DNA of 64,000 bases, taken from the NCBI GenBank assembly GCA_025677825.1, contig JAIXMO010000003.1, positions 806,001 to 870,000 of the forward strand. The letters are read 5' to 3'. Numbering within the stretch: position 1 is the stretch's first letter; each line of letters starts with the position of its first letter. Under the pieces are notes generated by a model that was not told the DNA's origin, made no database searches, and worked only from the letters and a program-made list of their open reading frames with translations. The translations under genes and the position numbers were made by a program. Positions 48,145 through 59,150 of this stretch are shown piece after piece. Source of the DNA: Helicostylum pulchrum (Eukaryota > Mucoromycota > Mucoromycetes > Mucorales > Mucoraceae).

Positions 48145-48402
48145 CTAGTGTTGATACAGCTTGAAAACAATACGCTATATTAAAAACAAAATTAGTATGA
48201 TATACCGTTTCAAACTGGTGAATACTCGATATTTGCTGGAGATATGATCTTTGTACGGAATTGGCTTTATACTCGGCGGTTGCTTTAGGAAGAGCAGTAT
48301 TCTTTTGTGCGGACATAAAAAACAAAGGCGCTAGAAAAAAGAAGAATAATCAATATAAGATATAAAGATGTACGTAAGAAAAAAAAACTTACTGGTATAC
48401 AT
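48145..48402 (-). CDS. Small split ORF (hypothetical, about 54 residues)
   Basis: ATG at 48402, with a donor right after ten bases (ATGTATACCA|GTAAGT). An acceptor TTTTCTAG leads into PLFFMSAQKNTALPKATAEY then KANSVQRSYLQQISSIHQFE. Another GTATAT...ATATAG intron and a short last exon end at 48145. The first-exon region is duplicated at 29925-30015. It could be a real micro-gene or the surviving start of a larger one. Confidence 0.3.
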
Positions 48403-49390
48403 AGTAAAAAAAGAAAAAGAAAAGTGATTACATATTAATCATAAAAAAAAACATTAAGTAATTTTATTATGTGTGATAAAATACACAGTCAATATTTGCT
48501 CGCGCGATATTATTTAATCAATGCTTTTTCCGCTCGATACGCGACGCCCTGCGGCTTTACGAGGGGATAATCGTCAGTTGAATGTTAAAACTCGTAAAAA
48601 AAAAACCTACATACTAAACTTGCAATGGTACTTTAATTCAAATTAAAGAAAAGGCCACAGGCCAGTGTTTAAATTCATGTGTTTTTTGTTTATACCTTTT
48701 GTAATATATACATAAGGGATAAGGGATATAATTTATTTAGTAAGCGATATCCCTTAGAAAGGCTAAACATTATCTCTTTCTTATAATACCTCATAATGTT
48801 GTCCAGTTTTGTAAAAAAGAAAAAAAAAAAGCGTTACTAAATCATGCTGCTTGTCTATGTAACGTACGCTTCGTTAGATTCCGCTTTAATACGCAAACGA
48901 TCAAGTTGGGTATTATCAGTATACTTGGGGAGCAGAAAAGAAGTAAAAAGCAATGCATACAATTTAAAGAGAAAGTATTCAGATTAGATGTACACTTTTT
49001 TTTTTTTGCTCTCTAGTCGGTCAATTTGCTCGTTTAGGATTGGAATTATACAAGCATCGGTTGGCTGAATTTGATTATCTCGGTAACGGATCAAGGAGGA
49101 CGTTTAATTTCAAACTCGGTTTAGAATGAGTTATACTACGTACTTTCAGTAACCAAAAAGTTTAGCTGGATAAAGTTTTTGAAGCGTATTTAAAGTTTGT
49201 GTGATACATTTTGAGAAATGATGATTGTCATATCCTATCTCAATGTGGTAATACAATTATGTCAACCGTTTAACTCCCAAAAAAAAAAAAGGGACCATAA
49301 AAACCGGAGTTGTAATCCACTGCAACTTTATTAAAAGAGGGTTTCCCTCTTTTTTTTTCCTCTTTGTTCGAAACATAAAAAAACTTTAAA
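48403..49390. other. Intergenic with one orphan exon
   Basis: At 49015-49130 on the plus strand an acceptor (CTCTCTAG) leads into VGQFARLGLELYKHRLAEFD then YLGNGSRRTFNFKLGLE and a stop. The flanking exons were not found. 48500-48570 is locally GC-richer (GCTCGATACGCGACGCCCTGCGG). The final 80 bases precede SAC1. Confidence 0.4.
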
Positions 49391-51987
49391 ATGCACAAGG
49401 ATTTTAAATTGTAAGTAGAAGAAAGAACAATCTCCAGCAAGTGAATATATATTGAACAAGAAGTTTTATAGATATATTACTCAAAAGACATATGTTCTTG
49501 CTCCAACAACAGGTTCAAACTTGTCTGTTCATCGCGAAACTGGTGAACTTGAGTTAACAGGTAATCTTGGAGAGAGAAAAAACATGGTCCTAAAAAAAAA
49601 AAGAGAAATCTAAACTGTAAAAAAATAGAAACTATTCCTGCTGCTGCTGAACAAGAAAATACTTTGAGCGTATATGGTCTTATGGGTTTTATTAAGCTTT
49701 GGGCTGGTAAGTGTATGTATATGTTGATAAGAGTTCTATGTTAATGTTTTTTTGTTAAAAGGTGACTACATGTTGATTATCACTAAACGTGAAAAGATTG
49801 GTACTATTCACAATAAGTCTATTTATCGAGTAGCAGGTTTTCAAATTTTACCTTTGGCTTCTAATTTAAGTAACTTGAACGAGACTCAGGTATTTTTTAT
49901 TATTATTTGTTGTTTACTGTACGGTTATTAAATGATGATTTTTTTGTTTTGTTTTGTTCTTTAGAAAGCCGAAGAACAAAATTTCGTCAACCTTCTCGAA
50001 ACTCATCTTAAGAATAATACTTTCTATTATTCATACGATTATGATTTAACTCAATCTGTTCAAAGACAAAATCAATTTGGACCCGATATGGTATCTGCAC
50101 CTTTGTATAAGAGAGTAAGTAAAAAGAGGAAGGAAAATGGAAGGAGTAAGAGATTGGTAATATTTATTTGCCTTTATTTAGGCTGATGAACGTTTCTTCT
50201 GGAATAGATTTGTATCTTCCAAGTTAATTGATGCAAAGTTTGATGTAAGTATTTACCGAAAATAGAGCATTTTATTTGTGTGGGGTAAAAAAAGAGTTTT
50301 AATTTGTTACTGTAGGTATCTGATTTTATTTTACCTGTCATGCAAGGATGTAAGTTTATATACAAGTGATATATATAAGCACATGATGAATATTCATATA
50401 TTTTTCTGTAGTTGTTGAACTTGATAATTGTCAAATTAACAACAAGAATTTTTCATGGGGTTTAATTACACGTAGAAGTAGACATCGTCCTGGTGCACGT
50501 TATTTTTCACGTGGTATTGATGCTGAAGGCCACGTATCAAATTTTGTGGAAACAGAACAATTGGTCTTGTACGACGGTCCTTCTTCTAAATCTCAGTTAG
50601 TTGAAGGAAAGATTGAATTATCATATGTTCAAACAAGAGGTTCTATTCCTGTTTATTGGACTCAAGTTATTAATCTTAAATATACTCCTCGTCTTTGGAT
50701 TGGTGAAAATAGAAAGAGTGTAAAGTTTTATTTCTGTGTGTGTGTATATATAATTTTAAACTTAAAACTTTTTTTTTTTTAGTTGGCTGCCGCACGTGCC
50801 CATTTCGATGAGCAAATTCGTATCTACGGTCCTCAAATTTTGGTCAATTTGATTAACAAGAAGGGATATGAACTTCCTATGGGTCAAGCTTATGCTCGTA
50901 CTGTTGAACAATTAAACGATCCTCGCATTTATTATACTCACTTTGATTTCCATTCTGAATGTTCCAAGATGCGTTGGCACCGTATTCAACTCTTGGTTGA
51001 TCAATTAAAAGACAAGTTGGTCGAACAAGGGTATGTTGGGGATTCAGTATAGCTTTTTTTGTTGTTGTTGCTAAACCTAGTTTTTTTTTATTCTAGTTAT
51101 ACCTATATCGATTCAACTGAAAAGACTCCTGTTATTAAAAAGACTCAAACTTCAGTCGTTCGTTCCAACTGTATGGATTGTTTGGATAGAACTAACGTTG
51201 TTCAAAGTACTCTTGCTAGATGGGTTTTAACTGAACAACTTCGTCAAGTTGGAATTTTAGAGCCCAACCAAAAGGTCGAGGATCAAGAATCATTCATGGC
51301 CAGCTATAGAAACAGTAAGATCTTGAATATATGTAGTATTTATTTTTACAGGTATTGATTTTTTTTTGATAGCTTGGGCTGATAATGCTGATGGTGTCAG
51401 TTGTGTTTATTCTGGTACTGGTGCTCTCAAGACTGATTTCACCAGGTAAAAAAGTATAAACGTTTGTATGATGGACATTTTTTATTTATTGCTATATGAA
51501 TTTTAGAACTGGTGAACGTACCAAGGCAGGTGCTTTACAAGATTTATCAAACTCGATTACTCGTTATGTAAAGAACAACTTTTTGGATGGTACTCGTCAA
51601 GATTCATTTGATTTATTCCTTGGAAGATATAAACCCGAAAATGACGCATTAGCAGCCGCTAAAACACATAATCTTTTTGAAGACCATAAGCCTCTTCGTG
51701 TCCGTGTTGTACCTTATATCCTGATCTTTGCTCTCTTCATGCTCTTGTTAAACATTGTTCGCCCTGGCTATTCAGGTTTTAAATCAGTTTCTTCGTACCT
51801 CCTATTGCTCTTGTTTTGGATCTCGGTTTTGATTTCGGGTGTTCGATTTGCTCTTCAACATGGTGATCAGTTTGTTCAGTGGCCTCGTTTGGTCAAGTTG
51901 CCTCCTACTGATGATATTGCTGAGGCGAGTGAGTTTACTGAGAAGGGTGTTATGTCTCCTCCTGAATTCTCCAAGGAACAACTTTAG
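49391..51987 (+). CDS. SAC1: Sac1-type phosphoinositide phosphatase
   Basis: Many short exons; the first are 49391-49410, 49472-49560, 49629-49706 and 49762-49889, all joining in frame. The protein of roughly 600 residues removes phosphate mainly from PI4P at the endoplasmic reticulum and Golgi. N-terminal SacN motifs include [20 protein letters not shown] and [20 protein letters not shown]. The core shows [30 protein letters not shown] and the catalytic CX5R motif in [35 protein letters not shown] and RTGERTKAG follow. Two C-terminal membrane spans ([37 protein letters not shown]) match Sac1 rather than synaptojanin. The codon-rich C-terminal exon is uninterrupted. Confidence 0.93.
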
Positions 51988-52238
51988 TGATTAGACAATT
52001 ATATATATATATATATTTATATATTTTTGTTATTTTTAAAATAAAATAGTTGATGTTTTATAGTATCATCAAAAAGAAGCTAACAGAGAAAAAAAAATCT
52101 CACGGGACGACTAGTTATCAACTTGTTTAATACAAGGCTCGTGTGAACCATTAAAACATTATAAAAAGGGTTAAGCGATTATTCTATCAAGATAAACATT
52201 TTAAAAAAACTCTCAACTGTTTAAATAATAAAACAATT

Positions 52239-53621
52239 ATGTCTGCAACTGAAATTACTTCAAATAAAACCAAGTACATCCTTCTTACCAATGGTGATAC
52301 TTATGCGGGTCGTACCTTGGCCATTTACATTGCTGATCAATTGATGAAAAGAGAAGGCCAGTTAAAGAAGCATTGGCGTTTAAGAGTGTTGTGTGAAGAT
52401 AAAAATACAATGAAAGACCTTGATAAAAGAGGCATTGAAGTCAAGGTAATAACTATTTTAAGAATGATATGTATTATATTTTTTACTTAAACTCGTAGTA
52501 TCTTTTTTATAGGAAGTTGATTATGAAAGTCAATCCATGCTTCGTGACCAAATGAAGATTAATATCAAGGCTCTTATCTTTAACCCCTTTTCCTCTACTG
52601 ATCGTTTGATCCAAAGATCAAAGAACCTTATTGACGCTGCTATCCATGAAAAGGTCACGCGTATCTTGATGTTATCCATGCAAGTATTATTTTTTTAAAA
52701 AAACTTATTTATCTATTTTTACTTATACACACTTTCTATTGTAGGATGGGTAGTTCCAGCACTCAAGATTTGGAAACTCCTATGGGAAAATTCAGTGAAG
52801 TAGAAAGCTATCTTCGTGATCGTTACAAGTATGGTGCTTGGGCAGTCTTCCGAATCCCTTTGATCCAACAATTTATGCATTTCTGGTCAAGCATGATTGA
52901 AAATAAATCTGTTATTGGTTTACCCATGTCTGAATCCGATTATTTGCTTACAGTCAATATTATGGATATCTGCGAGTGTGTTTGTCAAGCTGCTTTGTCC
53001 AAGAAATGTTCTGTCTGGACTAACCAACGTCAATCTACTGATAGTGGTAGTAGCAGTGACTATGAAGAAGAAACGACTACTGCTGCTGATCCGGATACCC
53101 GAACTGCTATTAAGCGAGTTTATGAACTTACTTGTGCCGTTCCTGGAAGCCTATATTTGTTCTCTAAAGCACTTTCTGGTGCTGTAAGAAAAGATGGGTT
53201 CGATACTGATGTCGATGCTACTATTATTACGGATGAACAACTTGAAAGTTACTTGAAATTTGTCTCGGAAGGAAAGAAGAAGGAAACCGAATCTCTCTTG
53301 TCTACTGTCTTTCCAGATAAAGGACTCAATAAGTCAAGAAAGGCATCCGCTGAAACCAGTCTTTTGCAAAGCTTTAAAGCATTGTTCTCTGACGATAAAG
53401 CAAAGTGCTTTACTTATGAACAAGATGATCCTAACTGGTATCCTGCCTCCAAGTACTTGAACCCCTTCTGTATTGAGCTTATTCTTAATCATTTCAGAAA
53501 TGCTCGTAGTTCTGATATGCCTAATTTGCCCTCTTCTGATATTTGTGATATTACCGGTCGTGCTCCTATTGAAATTTCAGAATTCTTTATGGAGAATCGT
53601 CGTCAATTCCGTCCTGAATAA
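52239..53621 (+). CDS. NmrA-like Rossmann-fold protein
   Basis: Three exons (52239-52445, 52513-52679, 52745-53621) give 416 residues. The N-terminus is a Rossmann start: KYILLTNGDTYAGRTLAIYI, LRVLCEDKNTMKDLDKRGIE, DYESQSMLRDQMK. The usual GxxGxxG glycine loop is reduced to NGDTYAG, so cofactor binding may be altered, as in NmrA-type redox sensors rather than dehydrogenases. RILMLSMMGSS matches the strand and catalytic-site region without an obvious YxxxK; the AVFRIPLIQQFMHFW segment follows. A Ser/acidic linker near 200-215 and a helical C-terminal extension are family-variable. The second intron begins with GC, not GT. No metabolic role can be named. Confidence 0.72.
52680..52744 (+). other. 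GC-AG intron in the NmrA-like gene
   Basis: Exon 2 ends TTATCCAT and the intron starts GCAAGTATT, the classic GC donor. The acceptor TTGTAG precedes GATGGGTAGT. Only this donor keeps frame; using the GT at 52684 gives a TAG in exon 3. Confidence 0.8.
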
Positions 53622-53860
53622 AAAAAAAATTTTACTTTTTTTCAAATAAAGATTGCTTTTTTTATGTGTAAAAGGATTGTTTTTAACTTGTCTGCTCAGG
53701 GATCCTATATCTGTATAGCAAGTGGGATACATTTGAATTTTTGAGATAAAAGAGGAAGAATATTTTCCCAATGAGATCATAGTAGAAATAAAACTAAAAC
53801 ATGTATCAGGATTTCCCTTTTTTTTCCTTTTTTCAATCTTTTTGACAGAAGCAAAATAGT

Positions 53861-54885
53861 ATGAGTGCACTATCTGGAGAACTCTGCCTTAATATATTCA
53901 GCTACCTTAAAGGACACGATCTTTTTGAATGTCTTTTAGTCTGCAAAAATTGGTATTTATATGCTAATTAGTTCTATTGGAAAGAAGTGTTCATTTACTC
54001 TGGTCGATTTGGTGATTTACGAGAGCTTTTGTATGGTAATGACTGTAAACAGTCTTTTAAATACGGTTTCAAGTTACAGAATCAGATACCATTGATTTAT
54101 CTGACGCTTGGCGAAAAATATACTATTCGTTTAATGAAGTATTTTCCAAACGTAGAAGAAATTACAATAAAACATACGCACTACAGAAAATATCTTGAAG
54201 TTCTCTTAAAAATGAAATTGGAAAAAGTTAAAAAGATTAAGGCCACCCAAACGATACACTTTTAAATATCCCATACATCAATTATACATGGACTTTTGTT
54301 TAACGCATAAGGAAACGATAACTAGTTTGGATTTTGATTATACAACGAAGCAATTATTTAATCTTTCTATATTATCAAGTGCATTTAAAAATACAACAAA
54401 ACTGTCATTCCACAATCATTTCAGCAAAGATTTAACTTTTATGCAAGTACAAGAAGCTTTCTCTAATTTGCCTGTATTTTACTTTAAAAGTAAATATTTG
54501 CTTTCTGATGAGATCGTACAAACACAAATTGACAGGATAGGTGACCAATTCATTCATTTTAATAAAAATCTCAAAACATTAAAAATAGCAGCCCACCTTT
54601 CCCTTAGTTATGTCAAGTATGTTACAAAATACCTTCTGAATCAACTCAAAAAAAATACATTTAAGCATGAGCAATACATATCTACACGTTTGGACTAATG
54701 ATGTTGGAGAGAAAAATGTACTTGAATTAATGGAGCGACTCAACAGCGTAAAAAATGTCGGTATTTTTTTTTTAAAATCTGAAAAGGAATATGATGCCAC
54801 TTTAGTACATTATGGCATTTCAAAAACAAATCATTTCGAAATAGCAAATGCTCTGATTGGAAACAAGAAGATTACATTAGGTTAA
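53861..54885 (+). pseudogene. F-box protein pseudogene
   Basis: It starts with an F-box (MSALSGELCLNIFSYLKGHD; LFECLLVCKNWYLYAN), followed by an in-frame TAG at codon 36. The same frame continues (FYWKEVFIYSGRFGDLRELL) to a TAA at about 54265. The second frame is open 54288-54698 (KETITSLDFDYTTKQLF), and a third 54667-54885 (TYLHVWTNDVGEKNVLELME) follows an A8 run. Repeated LDFDY/LSFHNHF-type segments suggest degenerate leucine-rich repeats. One nonsense and two frame changes make it dead. Alternative splicing around the TAG is not supported by splice signals. Confidence 0.7.
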
Positions 54886-55264
54886 TTTCGAAATATTAAA
54901 GTACAGATAAGCACTCGTGTACCCTTATTACGTGAAAACATCCCAAGATCCAAATCGCATAAATAAAAGTGACTCTCATATTATCACCAAACAGAAGCGG
55001 AAGCTTCCCCAAGGGAACAGTGTTTGTGGGAGAAAAAAAGTTTTAGGAGACCAAACGGTATAACTCCCATTAACAGAGACTTGTGTGGTACCATGGGTCA
55101 CAATAATCCTTACTTTTATCACCCATTCCATAATGTAATACATATTCAAATGTGATTTTTACTTAAAGGAAAAAGATGCCCTCATCACCTCACCAAATTG
55201 AAAGATGCCCCACACGAAGCATAATAACGACTTATTGACAGCTAACCGTTTATTATTCTATGAT
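54886..55264. other. Spacer before the minisatellite, no gene seen
   Basis: Unique sequence with no ORF. CACCAAATTGAAAGATGCCC lies 60 bases before the repeat array. Confidence 0.5.
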
Positions 55265-56004
55265 CATGATCCACCATTGCGGAAATGACCCTCTATGCTT
55301 GTGGAAATGACCCTCTGGACTGATCCACCGTAATCCACCATTGTGGAAATGACCCTCTGGACTGATCCACTGTAATCCACCATTGCGGAAATGACCCTCT
55401 GAGCCGATCCATCGTAATCCACCATTGTGGTAATGACCCTCTATGCTTGTGGAAATGACCCTCTGAGCCGATCCACCATAATCCACCATTGTGGAAATGA
55501 CCCTCTGGACCGATCCACCGTAATCCACTATTGTGGAAATGACCCTCTATGCTTGTGGAAATGACTCTCTGAGCCGATCCACCGTAATCCACCATTGCGG
55601 AAATGACCCTCTGAGCCGATCCATCGTAATCCACCATTGTGGTAATGACCCTCTATGCTTGTGGAAATGACCCTCTGAGCCGATCCACCATAATCCACCA
55701 TTGTGGAAATACCCTCTGAGCCGATCCACCATAATCCACCATTGTGGAAATGACCCTCTGGACCGATCCACCGTAATCCACTATTGTGGAAATGACCCTC
55801 TGAGCCGATCCACCATAATCCACCATTGTGGAAATGACCCTCTGGACCGATCCACCGTAATCCACTATTGTGGAAATGACCCTCTATGCTTGTGGAAATG
55901 ACTCTCTGAGCCGATCCATCGTAATCCACCATTGTGGAAATGACCCTCTGAGCCGATCCACCATAATCCACCATTGTGGAAATGACCCTCTGGACCGATC
56001 CACC
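55265..56004. repeat. Minisatellite, 42-bp unit, about 17 units
   Basis: The consensus unit is TCCACCATTGTGGAAATGACCCTCTGAGCCGATCCACCGTAA (42 bp), with variant positions (GACTGATCC/GAGCCGATCC/GACCGATCC; CACC/CACT; GTGG/GCGG). Four interspersed shorter units contain TATGCTTGTGGAAATGACCC. Because 42 is divisible by 3, all minus-strand frames stay open (for example MVDYGGSAQRVIST per unit). The resulting ORFs change frame at the short units and lack a start context, so I treat the array as non-coding. Confidence 0.9.
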
Positions 56005-56029
56005 AGTTTAGTAATTAGAACTTTTTACT

Positions 56030-56105
56030 TGAAACATAAAATAAAATAAACTGTAAACTGAAAAATCCATAAAATAAAATAAACTGAAAACATAAAATAA
56101 ACTCG
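56030..56105. repeat. Short AT-rich tandem repeat
   Basis: Four imperfect repeats of CATAAAATAAAATAAACTG(T/A)AAACTGAAAA directly beside the minisatellite. Confidence 0.7.
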
Positions 56106-56151
56106 GTTACAAGTGAGATTTGATACCAATGAGGTGTTAGTCGTCGCCATA

Positions 56152-57950
56152 TCAATGTTGTGTAAATGCAGTCTGAATATTCTTTATAATTTCCTTATTT
56201 GCCTTTGTAATGGAAGATGCCAGCACATTCGCCAACTTTACCAGTATTCTATTCAATTCTTGGTTATACAGAATACGAATTTTTTCAACGCCTTTAGTAT
56301 CATAAAGATTCATTATCTCTTCAATGATTCGAGGTATCTTCTGTGTTCTATCCTTGAATCTAAACATAATAGATTCGACAACATCTTTTTCAAGCTGGGC
56401 TTTGTATTCCTTACTGAATATTTCAGCCGCAATTTTCATAAATAACTTGGAACCAAGGGTGTAATTAGAGTAGGGCTCTCCATCATCTGAGGGTATAGCT
56501 TTAGAAAAGTCACACAAGGTAAATATGGTAACTGGCTGGTCACTGACTATATTTAAAAGGTCAAATGTCGCTCGTAGTTTATCGTAAGTTTCTATTTCGG
56601 TGAACTTAGATCGAATCTGTCTAACTTGGTACAAGGAATGCGAGGTTTCAATTCTACTGCAGCCAAGATCTTCACCGAGAAGCTTTGCCTGTTCATATAC
56701 ATCTCGGTCTAGAAATATCTGGGTATTTTTAGAGGATTCAATCGAGTTTAAAAGAAAAGATTTTGTTGATGGTCCAACCTCTGGTAAATGATTCGAATCC
56801 ACTCTAATGCTGGCAGTAATGAGATAATTGAATTCCATAGTTCCAATGATTAATTTGGTTCCTTCATTCGTCGTGTTGGTCATTGGCCAAATATTTTGGT
56901 ATTTTGTATCTCTGGGTGGAAATGACACTTGTGGGTTTTCGAAATGTGGGTCAACCGAAGGCGTCCTTCCATACGTTTCGATACTTGTAATCAAAAGTGC
57001 CTGACCAGTTTCAAGATTATATAATATCGCACCTGCCATTACCTTTGTCGCGAAATACTTCATGTTTGGGCTGGATAGCCAACAAATATTTAATAATGAG
57101 CAAATATCCTCCGTCAACTCAAAATAATTACGTTCGCTAAGTATCTTTGCATAGGGGCCGTTTAGGACTCTCGAGCTGAACCCATTGTCATTTGAAATGT
57201 GTCTCATGATTTTATTTTTCCTATTTGTTTTAGCGTCGTTGTCTCCTTCAACTTCTTCAATATCCCGTCTCTTCCTAGAGAAGTATACCTTTTTCCCATG
57301 ATATTTCTCAATTAACATTTCAATATTGTTGTCACTGGTCAGCGCAGAAATTTCGACATCGTTGTCATTATATATCCCAAAGGGTTCCAAATCTAGTGAA
57401 TTCACAATACCCACCATTCTCTTTTCCATGGTATGTTTCTCTTCTGTCGATTTAAGTGAAGAAAGTACCGAATCTTCGTATGCTATCATAGTACCGTATT
57501 TCATAACTGAGCTATCCAGCTCAGGAAAAGCGAGGGTATCTGTTTTTAAAGCTTGAGTGTCGATATGTAAAACCATATATTTATATATAAAACGAGTTTA
57601 CCTTTCGAACGCGTGCACACTTTTTTGTAAGTGGGAATTTCGCAGGTCTTACAGCTATTGATGTGCTTCAACAACGAATTCCTCGAGGCAAAGTTTTTTT
57701 TACAAGAAAACGGACAACAATATCCATTATCAGTAGATTTTTGCTCATATTCGACAATGTCGTCACCTAATAAAGTATTAATTCGGTCGCATTGGCTTGA
57801 TTAACTTTTTAAAAAAAGCAAACCTTCAGACACCAACATCATAGTAAAGTCGCAGTGGTAGTCTTTGTAGTGAATCGATAGTTTGGGAGGGAACAATTCG
57901 TCACATGTTTTGCATCCTTCCTTTTTTCTACCTTCGTTGGATGATGACAT
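56152..57950 (-). CDS. Two-zinc-finger protein with a large uncharacterised domain
   Basis: Three exons (57824-57950, 57602-57766, 56152-57539) join in frame to 559 residues with no defects. Finger 1 is C13-x2-C16-x10-H27-x4-H32 (GCKTCDELFPPKLSIHYKDY). Finger 2 is C60-x3-C64-x12-H77-x3-C81 (CPFSCKKNFASRNSLLKHIN), a C2HC variant. The C-terminal ~380 residues form one domain with distinctive phrases: SSRVLNGPYAKILSERNYFE, CSLLNICWLSSPNMKYFATK, VMAGAILYNLETGQALLITS, YGRTPSVDPHFENPQVSFPP, NTTNEGTKLIIGTMEFNYLI and CSRIETSHSLYQVRQIRSKF. I believe similar proteins are multicopy in Mucorales genomes, but I know of no assigned function. The gene lies 150 bases from the minisatellite. It may be a DNA- or RNA-binding factor or a domesticated element protein. 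Confidence 0.75.
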
Positions 57951-58955
57951 TCTTAGCAAAAAATAATTTGCTGACTAAAAACAAAAGCAAAAACAAAAAA
58001 TGCTTGGTCTTTTTTTATAAAAATCATTTCATGGGAAAAAAAGAAACCTGTTTATTTTGAACAACCTGTTTATTTTGAACAACAGTGTCGTAATATCTTT
58101 TGTACTGCCTGCAAATAATATAAATTAATACTCAAAGCTAATATATAATAAATCATCTTTTATCTATCATCCATACTTTATTATAACTGACTATTTGTTA
58201 AGAACGATCACGACAACAGCAACAACATGAAACAATACGAAATTCGAGTCATACTGATAGCCAAATGACTTTTTTTTTAGCTGTGCACAGGAATCAGGAT
58301 TTCCTCAAAAAAGGTCACAGGCCCATATGCACCTTAATTAAAAGAAAAGCAAATAGTCTACGTGAATGACATGGAAGATCGGGATGTATTAAAGTTAAAA
58401 ATCCTCGATATTTATGAAGTCATGTTAGTTTAATAATTGTGTATTTAATAAAAGTATATTTTCTAACTTTTTAAAATAGTTTAAATAGTTAGTTTCGTTA
58501 GTTGGACAAGTATTTTTCAAATTCTTTTCAGAAAGACGAAAATAATCTTAAAAAGGCGAACTGACAGATCGTTAAAGATTTCCTAAACGTCTAAATTTTA
58601 GAGGAGAAATTTTCAGTACCTCTTCCAAATATGATCGCCAATTAAGGCGTTTCTCAAGCAAACGGGGGCAACCATAAATGGGTGATGATTAGCTTTTTTT
58701 AGTTTGGAAAATGGGACGCAAGATTGATTTGTTTGTTCTCGGAGTCGATATTGTAGGTCACTATATTAAACAAAAAAGCAGCATGGTGTCTGTACGGTAT
58801 TACAATAGAGTGGCGAACATTCAAGCATTTTTTGAAGGTATTGCCCCTACCCGATGGGAGATATCGAGCCACTTTTTATTTTATTTAACAAAGTGAATTT
58901 TACTGGATTCACTTACAGTATCTCATCGTCGCCAAAAAACTAACAGAAAAAAAAC
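57951..58955. other. Intergenic with a decayed coding piece
   Basis: 58020-58085 has a direct repeat (CCTGTTTATTTTGAACAA twice). 58350-58425 reads QIVYVNDMEDRDVLKLKILD IYEVM on the plus strand and parallels 16900-16965. Nothing intact. Confidence 0.4.
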
Positions 58956-59150
58956 ATGCTCCTTCCCTCTGACGATGACGATCTACACAGCTTTATTAAA
59001 GATGATACGTTGGATCAACTATTAAACTATGCAGTAAGTATCCTTTATTTACTTATTAAAAAAATATTTGACCAACTTTTATTTTAGGGTTATTTATCCA
59101 GTTTATACAGCCGTATCAAGAGAATTCAGGAGATTAAGAAAGTCGAGTAA
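58956..59150 (+). CDS. Tiny split ORF (hypothetical, 46 residues)
   Basis: Exon 1 58956-59033 (MLLPSDDDDLHSFIKDDTLD) and exon 2 59088-59150 (GYLSSLYSRIKRIQEIKKVE) are joined by a canonical 54-base intron (GTAAGT...TTTTAG), phase 0. The acidic first half and amphipathic basic second half suggest a small helical protein. No family is recognised. The clean splice sites argue for expression, but it could be a gene fragment. Confidence 0.4.

Noticed and set aside
55253..55974. Protein-coding repeat genes within the minisatellite
   Set aside because: All minus frames are open simply because the 42-base unit is free of stops. The ORFs overlap each other and lack starts in good context.
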